This document shows positions 18,032 to 24,161 of a DNA stretch of 43,320 bases, in pieces (position 1 is the first letter of the stretch; each line of letters opens with the position of its first letter). This DNA comes from Kiritimatiellia bacterium. Lineage in GTDB: Bacteria; Verrucomicrobiota; Kiritimatiellia; CAIQIC01; Lenti-01. The notes under the pieces are model-generated. The model ran no database searches, had not been told where the DNA came from, and saw only the letters and a list, made by a program, of their open reading frames with translations. Both the position numbers and the translations under genes were made by a program. The stretch covers positions 1 through 43,320 of the forward strand of contig JAFXQI010000089.1 of assembly GCA_017527155.1 (NCBI GenBank), read 5' to 3'.

Positions 18032-18475
18032 CTACGGGGCCGGGGCGGCGGGCGGCGTCCGGGGGCGGCGGGGATGGAGTGCGGCGTAGGCGGCAACCTC
18101 TTCGAGGTTGACAAGGGTAAGCCGTTCCCCAACGCGCCGGGACTGGATTTTCCCCCTGTCCGCCCAACCTAGAAGCGTGGCGAGGTGAATGTCATTCTTT
18201 TTCGCGGCGATGGAGGCGGGCCCCCATCCAGCCGGACGGCCAACGGCCCCCTCTTCCGCGTCAAAGGCGGCGAGGACACGGGCGCGGCGAGTGGCGGAAA
18301 CTCCCTTGTCGGCACGGAGCAGGGCGACAAGTGCGGCGCGAGTTGCCGGGGATGGAGTGGCGGCGGGGGTGCGGGTGCCGCCCTCCCTTCCCCGTGCAAG
18401 TGCATTCCCCAACCTCCCGAACCCGAATCCGCCAACGGCGGACGGAACGCGGCGAAAGCCACCGGACGCCGCCAC
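18032..18475 (-). CDS. Leftward HTH / excisionase-like protein
   Basis: 147 aa from GTG 18475, with a purine-rich AGAGGGGAGG just before; a TTG near 18408 is an alternative start. The C-terminal half is the informative part: WGPASIAAKKNDIHLATLLGWADRGKIQSRRVGERLTLVNLEEVAAYAALHP reads as an excisionase/HTH_17-type domain with recognition helix, wing and final helix. The N-terminal half (AALVALLRADKGVSATRRARVLAAFDAEEG) is helical. It is the only cargo gene on this strand and faces the main operon, so it may be the element's repressor or the true directionality factor. No membrane segment. Confidence 0.6.
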   Translation of the reverse strand: MAASGGFRRVPSAVGGFGFGRLGNALARGREGGTRTPAATPSPATRAALVALLRADKGVSATRRARVLAAFDAEEGAVGRPAGWGPASIAAKKNDIHLATLLGWADRGKIQSRRVGERLTLVNLEEVAAYAALHPRRPRTPPAAPAP

Positions 18476-18988
18476 CCCTCCCCTCTATCCCACCTCCCCA
18501 TCCCCGTCAGCATCCCCACCCATGCCGGAGCGCCAGCGGCGACGGCGACGGGTGCCAGAGGTCGAGGATGCCGCCTTGCCTCTACAAGCCCCGCAGAGCG
18601 GCCAGCGGGCGTGGGCGGTGCGGCGGTCGGGTTGGTGGAGAACCCCACCCCCACGCGGCGCGGGGGCGGCGGGCGGTGCCGTCGGCGGGGGCGGCGGGCG
18701 GCACGGGGGGGGGCGGGGTGCGTAGGTACTACTTGAGGCCGGGGCCCCAGTCGTTCCCGCGCCGTGCCGCGGTCTTTGCGAGAACTGCCATTGGGAAAAA
18801 TTGGTGCCATTGGGAAATGCCCCCTCCCGCCCAATTGCATCTTGTGGCCGCGGGAGGGGCGTTTTCGCTTTGTTTTTCGGCATATTGGCAAACTGCGATT
18901 TCCGGAGGATTCTGCGATTGGGTTGTCATTGGGGGCTGTTTGCTGGCCGACCATGCCGACACCTTCCCCCGATGGGGCCGGGGCCGCA

Positions 18989-19123
18989 GGGCCGACCGTC
19001 GCCGGGGCTGGCCGACCGGGAGCGGATGGGGGACGGGCTGGCCGTCGGGGCCGTCGGGCGGGCCGACCGTCGCCGGGGCTGGCCGACCGTTCGCGGAGGG
19101 TGGAAGGGGATGCCGTCGGGGCG
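18989..19123 (+). repeat. Tandem GC-rich repeats near the right end
   Basis: Identical 30-bp segments at 18989-19018 and 19060-19089, 71 bp apart, each ending GGCTGGCCGACCG. The sequence following each is related and matches 14581-14630. Confidence 0.75.
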
Positions 19124-19126
19124 GTT

Positions 19127-19281
19127 TTCCAACTTTCTTTCCAACACTTTTTCCAACACTTTTTCCAACCCGCCGACCCCTTCCAAGCCTATCCCGCCCC
19201 CGTTCCGCCCCTTCCAAGCCCTTTCCCCTTCCAAACTTTTCCAACGTTTTCTTCCAACTAGACAGTTGGAAAAAGTTGGAA
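19127..19281. promoter_or_regulatory. TTCCAAC iterons inside the right end (candidate integrase arm sites or replication iterons)
   Basis: TTCCAAC starts at 19127, 19139, 19151 and 19163, exactly 12 bp apart, each preceded by a T-run. Diverged or further copies lie at 19181, 19212, 19229, 19239 and 19252, and inverted copies (GTTGGAA) at 19265 and 19275. The same heptamer clusters just inside the left att. Exact 12-bp phasing is unlike random T-rich DNA. Confidence 0.7.
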
Positions 19282-19335
19282 AATCGGGGTGGAATCGGGA
19301 GGAAAACGGGCTTTGACCGTGAAGCAGGAATAACG

Positions 19336-19358
19336 AAAAAGCCCCGGTTTTCCGGGGC
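19336..19358 (-). terminator. Element-supplied terminator for tRNA-His
   Basis: On the minus strand GCCCCGG-AAAA-CCGGGGC is followed by five U residues. It lies just beyond the tRNA 3' end, within the element, and replaces the chromosomal terminator now displaced to 11252-11273. Confidence 0.8.
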
Positions 19359-19360
19359 TA

Positions 19361-19411
19361 AAGGGATGGGGTGGACAACGGGATTTGAACCCGCAACCAC
19401 TTGAACCACAA
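19361..19411. repeat. Right attachment site (att) direct repeat
   Basis: Identical to 11276-11326. It covers the tRNA-His 3' half from the anticodon loop to the CCA and 6 bp past it, so integration restores the tRNA. Confidence 0.93.
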
Positions 19412-19444
19412 TCAAGTGCTCTACCAAGTTGAGCTATGTCCACC
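19367..19444 (-). tRNA. tRNA-His (GTG)
   Basis: 78 nt including encoded CCA. The acceptor has the extra 5' G (G-1) paired with C73, the hallmark of tRNA-His: GGTGGACA pairs with TGTCCACC. Anticodon arm CTTGA-TTGTGGT-TCAAG gives anticodon GTG, and the T-arm is GCGGG-TTCAAAT-CCCGT. Its 3' half is the integration target of the adjacent element. A good promoter lies 16 bp upstream. Confidence 0.97.
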
Positions 19445-19459
19445 AACTCAGTTTCCGTG

Positions 19460-19488
19460 CTTATAGCGTCTTCCGGGGTGGAATGCAA
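19460..19488 (-). promoter_or_regulatory. Promoter of tRNA-His
   Basis: Minus-strand TTGCAT (19488-19483), 17-bp spacer, TATAAG (19465-19460). The predicted start is about 8 nt before the mature 5' end. Confidence 0.7.
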
Positions 19489-19705
19489 TCTTTCATTTCC
19501 GGGGAAGAAGGGGCACCGAAGCGGCGGGCGCATCTCCGCTTTTTGCACGAGTCCCCCCCCGCAAGCGGACAGGAATGACGGGGGAGGCCGGGAAAACTCC
19601 GATTGGTCCGATTTTCCTCCGCTACCGCTCCGGGGAGCGAGGCGTGTCCGGAACCCGTCCTCCATGGGGCGAGAACGCGTGGGGGCGTGTCTGGGCAGGG
19701 AAAAA

Positions 19706-21010
19706 TCAGGGGGCGGGGGAGAGGGAGCGCTTGGGGCGGGCGGGGATGCCGACGGCGAGGGTGTCGGCGGGGATGGAGGTGGCGACGACGGCGCCGGCGC
19801 CGACCACGGCGTGGCGGCCGGTCTGCACGCCGTCGAGGACCACCGCGCCGGCGCCGAGCCAGTTGTCGGGGCCGATGACGGTCGGGCCGCGGACTTCGAG
19901 TCCGAGCTGGTCGGCGAAGGGCGGCGCGCCGGGGGCGAGGTCGTAGCGGCCGCCGCTGAGGAGGTAGACGTAGGCGGCGACGACGGTGCCTTCGCCGACT
20001 TCGAGGTGCTTCCCGGAGAAGAGCTGGCAGTTGGAGGAGATGTTCGCGCGGGCGCCGAGGACGATGTCGCCGTTCTTGCAGTAGACGATGGTGTTGCGGC
20101 CGATGTAGACGCCGGGGCCGATGTCGATGCCGTGGTTGGTGTCGCCCTTGGCGTCGAGGACCACGCCGTCGTCGAGGACCACGCCGTCGCCGAGCGCGAT
20201 TTTCTTCGCGTGGCGCAGGACGAGGTTGCGTCCGAAGACGACGCCGCGTCCGCAGGATTTGAAGAGGGTGGGGTAGAGCCACTTGCGCAGGACCAGGCCG
20301 AGGGCGCCGGGGAGGGGGCCGACGAACAGCGCCAGCAACTCGGCCCAGAGGATGTAGCCGAGGCCGGCGGGGCCGTACTGGATGCGGCGGTAGGCCGCGA
20401 AGGAGCCGCCCTCCGCGCCGAGGGATTTGGTCTTGTAGGATGCCGTCGGATTGGGTTTGTCGTCCATGGTGCCGTGCCTGTCCGCGACGTGGAAATGCCG
20501 CCATGCGGTCCATGCGGCCGCGGCGGCGCCCAGCGTCGCGCTTTCGGTCAACAGGGTATACAAGTGGGACGCCGAAAACAACCCTTCGGAATGGCGGACG
20601 CCGAAAAAGAGAGGGACGGGGGAGGCGAACCGGCGCGGGGCCAGCGGCCAGAGGAGGGGTTCGCCGCGGCCCCAGGTGAGCCAGTCGAGCAGCAGGTGGG
20701 AGGCCGTCAGGAGGAGGGTCCACGCGAAGAGGCGGGACCACGGGATGCGGCGGAAGAGGATGCGTCCGGCCGCGGAGAGGAGAAGGGATGCCGCCAGCGC
20801 GAAAGCGAGGCTGTGGGTGCACTGGTTGTGGTAGTCGGAAAGGCGGGCGGCGTCGGCGAGGAGGCCGATGGGGACGTCGATGTCGGGGAGCGTCGCCGCG
20901 AGGAGGGAGTAAGCGAGGAAGGCGGGCCACGGGATGGGGGATGCGCCCCGGAAACGGGCGCCGCGGGCGATGGCCCAGCCGGCGGCGCAGTGGATCAGGG
21001 GGGAGGGCAT
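19706..21010 (-). CDS. Fusion of a YdjM/DUF457-type membrane hydrolase and a left-handed beta-helix acyltransferase
   Basis: 434 aa. Residues ~1-170 match the membrane-bound metal-dependent hydrolase family (DUF457/YdjM): an N-terminal IHCAAGW with several hydrophobic helices, TLPDIDVPIGL, YHNQCTHSLAFAL and SHLLLDWLTWG supply the conserved Asp/His residues. Residues ~185-434 are a hexapeptide-repeat acyltransferase (GDGVVLDDGVVLDAKGDTN, IGPGVYIGRNTIVYC, WLGAGAVVLDGVQTG), as in O-acetyl or serine acetyltransferase-like enzymes. An in-frame ATG at the junction (MDDKPNPTAS) lacks a ribosome-binding site, so a true fusion is likely, but two separate products cannot be excluded. The 5' end also lacks a clear Shine-Dalgarno sequence. 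A role in envelope polysaccharide acylation is inferred. Confidence 0.8.
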   Translation of the reverse strand: MPSPLIHCAAGWAIARGARFRGASPIPWPAFLAYSLLAATLPDIDVPIGLLADAARLSDYHNQCTHSLAFALAASLLLSAAGRILFRRIPWSRLFAWTLLLTASHLLLDWLTWGRGEPLLWPLAPRRFASPVPLFFGVRHSEGLFSASHLYTLLTESATLGAAAAAWTAWRHFHVADRHGTMDDKPNPTASYKTKSLGAEGGSFAAYRRIQYGPAGLGYILWAELLALFVGPLPGALGLVLRKWLYPTLFKSCGRGVVFGRNLVLRHAKKIALGDGVVLDDGVVLDAKGDTNHGIDIGPGVYIGRNTIVYCKNGDIVLGARANISSNCQLFSGKHLEVGEGTVVAAYVYLLSGGRYDLAPGAPPFADQLGLEVRGPTVIGPDNWLGAGAVVLDGVQTGRHAVVGAGAVVATSIPADTLAVGIPARPKRSLSPAP

Positions 21011-21073
21011 GGGGGGGACAGGCCAGGATCCCGGGAAGCCGGAATCCCGGGTTCCCGGGGGACGGAGGGCGGC

Positions 21074-21688
21074 TCAGGCGGCGTTGTCTTCGGGGAGGAC
21101 GCCGGCGGGGGTGTGGTCGGGGAGGGGGGCGCCGGAGAGGATGGCGTCGAGGTCTTCGCGGACCCATTCGGGGCGGACGTGGCCGGGGTAGTAGCGGATG
21201 ACGGCGCCTTCGGCGTCGAGGAGGTACGCCGTGGGGACGACGCGCAGGGCCTCCGGGGAGCCGAAGGCCGTGATGATGGCCGAGTCGGCGCGCCCGGTCG
21301 GGAACTCCGGCGCGGGCGAGAGGGCCGCCACCAGGGGGCGCAGCTCGGCGACCGGGCGCGGGTCGGGGACGAGTCCGAGGACGGCGAGACCGCGCGGGGC
21401 GTCGTCGCGCTGGAGCGCGTTCCAGTCCTCGATGGCGGCGGCGCAGGCGGGGTCGTCGGGCAGGAAGAAGATCACGAGCTGGGGGTGCCCGGCGTAGTCG
21501 GCGGAGCGGACGTGGCCGGGGAATTCGCCGACGAGGCTCTCCATCGTGAAGTCGTCGACGGCGGCCGGCGGGGGGACGTCGGGATCGGACGCGAGGAGGG
21601 ACTCGGGGGCCTTGTCGCGCTTGCAGGCGGGCAGGAGCGCGGCCAGCAGGAGGACGGCGATGGCGGGGAGGACGATACGGTTTTTCAT
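21074..21688 (-). CDS. Thioredoxin-like (TlpA/ResA-type) lipoprotein lacking the CxxC motif
   Basis: 204 aa. The signal peptide ends in a lipobox, LLPAC with the modified Cys at residue 22, so the protein is membrane-anchored outside the cytoplasm. The rest follows the AhpC-TSA/TlpA fold: FTMESLVGEFPGHVRSADYAGHPQLVIFFLPDDPACAAAIEDW, then VVPTAYLLDAEGAVIRYYPGHV. At the active-site position only one Cys remains (PDDPAC), so it cannot form the usual CxxC disulfide; it may act as a one-Cys peroxidase-like or binding protein. The start overlaps the rmuC stop by 4 bp (ATGA), indicating a two-gene operon. Confidence 0.82.
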   Translation of the reverse strand: MKNRIVLPAIAVLLLAALLPACKRDKAPESLLASDPDVPPPAAVDDFTMESLVGEFPGHVRSADYAGHPQLVIFFLPDDPACAAAIEDWNALQRDDAPRGLAVLGLVPDPRPVAELRPLVAALSPAPEFPTGRADSAIITAFGSPEALRVVPTAYLLDAEGAVIRYYPGHVRPEWVREDLDAILSGAPLPDHTPAGVLPEDNAA

Positions 21689-22893
21689 GGTGGGTTGTCT
21701 CCGGGTTCGGTTGGATCGAGGAAGGACGGGGCGGCGGTTTTGGACGGGTGGATGAAATTCTCTTCGCGGAAGCGTTCCATGCGGCGGACGAGGTTGCCGG
21801 GGCCGGTGGCGAGCTTGCGGAAGGCGGCGCCGTAGGCGTCGGTGGCGCGGGCGAGGGCGTCGGCGATGCCCTGCATGTCGCCGGTGAAGGACGCGTACTG
21901 CTCGTAGATGGCGCGGACTTCGGCGAAGACGTCGCGCGCGGCGCGGTTCTGGTTGCTCTGCCGCCAGAGGAGGGCGATCAGGCGCAGGGCGGTGAGGAGT
22001 CCGCCGGGGCCGACGGGCACGACGTCGCGGCGGGCCGCCAGTTCGAGGAGGCCCGGCCGCTCGGCGAGAGCCAGCGAGAGGGCCGGTTCGCTCGCGACGA
22101 ACAGCAGCACGAAGTCGGGGGAGGAGGGAAGGCCGGGGAGGTCCTGGTAGGCTTTGGCGGAGAGATTCTTGATGTGCGTCTCCAGCGCGGCGGCGTGGCG
22201 GGCGGCGGCGGCGCGGCGGGCTTCGGTGGTGTCGGCGTTGTGGAAGTCGAGGTAGGCCTTGAGGGATAGCTTGGAATCGACGACGACGCAGCGGTCCTCC
22301 GGCATCAGGACCAGGGCGTCCGGCTGGAGGCGGCGTCCGTCGGGGGTGGCGAGGGAGAGCTGGAGGCGGAAGTCGCGGTCCTTCTGGAGTCCCGCCGCTT
22401 CGAGGAGGCGCTGGAGGGAGAACTCGCCCCAGGTCCCGAGGAGCTTGTTGTCGCCGCGCAGGGCATGGGCGAGGCGGTCGGCCTGCGCACCCACGGCGGC
22501 GGACTGGGCGGTGAGCGTCTCGACCTGCCGGCGGAGGGCGCCGCGCTGGGCCGCGTCTTCGGTGTGCACGGCGTCGACGCGGCGGCGGAAGTCCTCCAGC
22601 CGGTCGCCGAGCGGGGAGAGCAGCGCGGAGAGCGCGTCGCGGCCCTGGCGGGTGAAATCGCGGGCCTGCGCGGAGAGGGTGTCGGCGGACAGCAGGCGGA
22701 ACTGGTCGAGCAGGTCCCGGCGGAGCGCGTCCTGGTCGGCGACGCGCGCCTCGGCGCGCAGGGCGGCGGTCTTGGCGCGGGCGATGCGGAAGGAGGCGAC
22801 CAGGGCGGCCAGCAGCACGCCGAACAGAAACCCGGCCGCGGCGGCAAGCAGCGGCGCATGGTACGGGGATTCCTGGAGCCAAGTCGCAAGCAT
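21685..22893 (-). CDS. rmuC: RmuC-family DNA recombination protein
   Basis: 402 aa from ATG 22893. Residues ~15-38 are an N-terminal membrane anchor (LLAAAAGFLFGVLLAALVAS), 40-130 a coiled coil (AKTAALRAEARVADQDALRRDL), and the rest the RmuC nuclease-like domain: LLGTWGEFSLQRLLEAAGL, LQPDALVLMPEDRCVVVDSK, LPSSPDFVLLFVASEPAL, ATGPGNLVRRMERF. RmuC limits inversions between short inverted repeats in E. coli and carries a restriction-endonuclease-like fold. That is relevant in a genome so rich in intergenic palindromes. It overlaps the lipoprotein gene by 4 bp. Confidence 0.92.
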   Translation of the reverse strand: MLATWLQESPYHAPLLAAAAGFLFGVLLAALVASFRIARAKTAALRAEARVADQDALRRDLLDQFRLLSADTLSAQARDFTRQGRDALSALLSPLGDRLEDFRRRVDAVHTEDAAQRGALRRQVETLTAQSAAVGAQADRLAHALRGDNKLLGTWGEFSLQRLLEAAGLQKDRDFRLQLSLATPDGRRLQPDALVLMPEDRCVVVDSKLSLKAYLDFHNADTTEARRAAAARHAAALETHIKNLSAKAYQDLPGLPSSPDFVLLFVASEPALSLALAERPGLLELAARRDVVPVGPGGLLTALRLIALLWRQSNQNRAARDVFAEVRAIYEQYASFTGDMQGIADALARATDAYGAAFRKLATGPGNLVRRMERFREENFIHPSKTAAPSFLDPTEPGDNPP

Positions 22894-23022
22894 GGGGGCA
22901 TCAAAGCACGAACGGGGCGAGAGCGCACGAAAAAAGCGCGGGGCGGCATGGGTGCGCGAGGTGGGGGAGGGGGGGGTGGCCGACGGGGCGGCCACGGGCA
23001 GGACGGGGACAGGGGGGAGGGC

Positions 23023-23967
23023 TCAGGGCCAGGGGATTTTGGCGCCGAGGAGGAGGTCGGTGTCGGGGGGGGAGAAGCGTTCGAGGCCGGAGCCGTGGTA
23101 GAAGGTGAGTTCGCCGAAGTAGATTCGGTTTTGGTGGAGGTAGAGGTCGACGCGGACGTAGGGGAAGGGGGCCGCGAGGGTTTGGGCGAGGGTGAGCATT
23201 TGCTGGAGGAGGGCGGGGGGCGGAGGGGGGACGTCGGGGGCGTGGGGCCAGAGGGGGCGGTCGCCGTCCCATTCGCACCAGAGGAAGGGGAGGGGGCGCC
23301 AGTCGGGGGTGTAGAAGTTGCGGTGGTGGTCGGTTTCGCGCGCGATGTCCACCTGGATGAATTCGGGGCGGCCCGCGAAGCAGTGGAGTTTGTAGTCGAG
23401 CGGAAGGGTGCCGTCGGGGGCCAGGAGGAGTCGTTCGGCCAGGATGAGGGGGCGGATGCCGCGGTAGGGTTGTTCGCAAGAGAGGAGGTAGTGGGAGGTG
23501 TGCATCCAGTCGGAGAGCTGGAGGCGGATGGGGACGAAGTCGGTGGTGGCGGCGTCGCGGACGACGATGTTCTGGCCGGAGCCGTGGTTGACTTTGAGGA
23601 TGAAGGAGGGGGAGGGAATGGCCGCGGGGGTGACGTCGCGGGCGCGGGTGAAGGTGGCCAGGAGCGGGATGAGGTGCTCGGGGCCGATTTTTTCGGCGAC
23701 GTAGGCGCGGACGGCGTGTTTGTCGGCGCAGGTGCGCTGGAGGGGGAGGCGCACGAGGTGCTTCATGCAGTTGAGTTTTTCGTTGAGGGTGCGCGGGGCG
23801 GCCCAGGGGAGGGGGTGGCCGAAGGTGCGGAGGAAGTCGCGGGAGATGCGGACGCGGGGCGGGAGGTAGTGGCCGAGGAGGAGGGACTCGCGGAGGCGGA
23901 GGAGGGGGGAGAGGAGGGCGTGGAAGGCGCCGGAATGGGCGTACCAGTGGCGGAGGAGGCTGCTCAT
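23023..23967 (-). CDS. TupA-like ATP-grasp protein (glycan/teichuronopeptide-type biosynthesis)
   Basis: 314 aa. The pattern matches the ATPgrasp_TupA family: RTLNEKLNCMK near residue 60, CADKHAVRAYV, the ATP-grasp strand FILKVNHGSGQNIVV, LDYKLHCFAGRPEFIQVDI and NFYTPDW, and a C-terminal YVRVDLYLHQNRIYFGELTFYHGSG with the metal-binding Asp/Glu. These proteins join amino acids or other carboxylates to cell-surface glycans and usually sit in polysaccharide loci. The neighbouring acyltransferase fusion fits that theme. The gene is flanked by heptamer repeats upstream of its start. No signal peptide, so cytoplasmic. Confidence 0.88.
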   Translation of the reverse strand: MSSLLRHWYAHSGAFHALLSPLLRLRESLLLGHYLPPRVRISRDFLRTFGHPLPWAAPRTLNEKLNCMKHLVRLPLQRTCADKHAVRAYVAEKIGPEHLIPLLATFTRARDVTPAAIPSPSFILKVNHGSGQNIVVRDAATTDFVPIRLQLSDWMHTSHYLLSCEQPYRGIRPLILAERLLLAPDGTLPLDYKLHCFAGRPEFIQVDIARETDHHRNFYTPDWRPLPFLWCEWDGDRPLWPHAPDVPPPPPALLQQMLTLAQTLAAPFPYVRVDLYLHQNRIYFGELTFYHGSGLERFSPPDTDLLLGAKIPWP

Positions 23968-23970
23968 GGG

Positions 23971-24002
23971 GAGTGACGAGTGACGAGTGACGAGTGACGA
24001 GT
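23971..24002. repeat. Heptanucleotide tandem repeat (GAGTGAC)4.6
   Basis: Four perfect 7-bp units GAGTGAC and a partial fifth lie immediately upstream of the ATP-grasp gene start. Confidence 0.9.
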
Positions 24003-24087
24003 TTGCGGGTGGCCGACGGGGCGGCCACGGCCAGACAGGGATGCTGCGGGGACGGAGGCTGGCGAGGAGGGGGGAGGGGGCATGGGG

Positions 24088-24154
24088 AATTTGAAATTTG
24101 AAATTTCAGGATTTCAGGAATTGTGCATTGTGCATTGTGAATTGTGCATTGCGC
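24088..24154. repeat. Composite short tandem repeats (AATTTGA)n and (ATTGTGC)5
   Basis: AATTTGA is present twice plus one variant at 24088-24108, then ATTTCAGG twice, then five 7-bp units at 24120-24154 (ATTGTGC with single changes). It lies just after the DUF262-AlbA_2 stop (24162, minus strand). Confidence 0.88.
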
Positions 24155-24161
24155 GGGCCCG

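Larger units (their letters stand above)
18476..19335. other. Right-end control region of the element (no gene)
   Basis: About 860 bp without a supported gene. It holds two 30-bp direct repeats (18989-19018 and 19060-19089, beginning GGGCCGACCGTCGCC), two copies of the element-internal repeat (19006-19054, 19077-19123), and then a run of TTCCAAC iterons (19127-19281). The arrangement (repeats, then iterons, then att) resembles a replication or recombination control region. Confidence 0.6.
11276..19411. mobile_element. 8.1 kb integrative element in the 3' half of tRNA-His
   Basis: The two ends are identical 51-bp direct repeats (11276-11326 and 19361-19411) covering the tRNA-His 3' half from the anticodon loop through CCA plus 8 bp beyond. 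The intact tRNA is rebuilt at the right end. A tyrosine integrase starts 160 bp inside the left end. Cargo reads mainly rightward: integrase, HTH/coiled-coil protein, two unknowns, an excisionase-like HTH, a DUF1376-like protein, a Lar-like zinc ribbon and an unknown; one HTH gene faces left. No capsid, portal, terminase, relaxase or coupling-protein genes are visible, so this is a satellite-like or mobilizable element that would need a helper for transfer. Codon choice differs from the flanks (more CTT, GGG and AAA). Confidence 0.9.

Noticed and set aside
17605-18111. ORFs on both strands in the 17561-18031 gap
   Set aside because: Extremely Gly/Arg-rich, no motif, no ribosome-binding site, and overlapping the better-supported 18032-18475 gene.
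18169-18954. Minus-strand ORF upstream of the leftward HTH gene
   Set aside because: Low-complexity Pro/Arg sequence; only the 18032-18475 frame contains a recognisable HTH.
11276-19411. Intact prophage
   Set aside because: No terminase, portal, capsid, tail or lysis genes are visible, and the element is only 8 kb.
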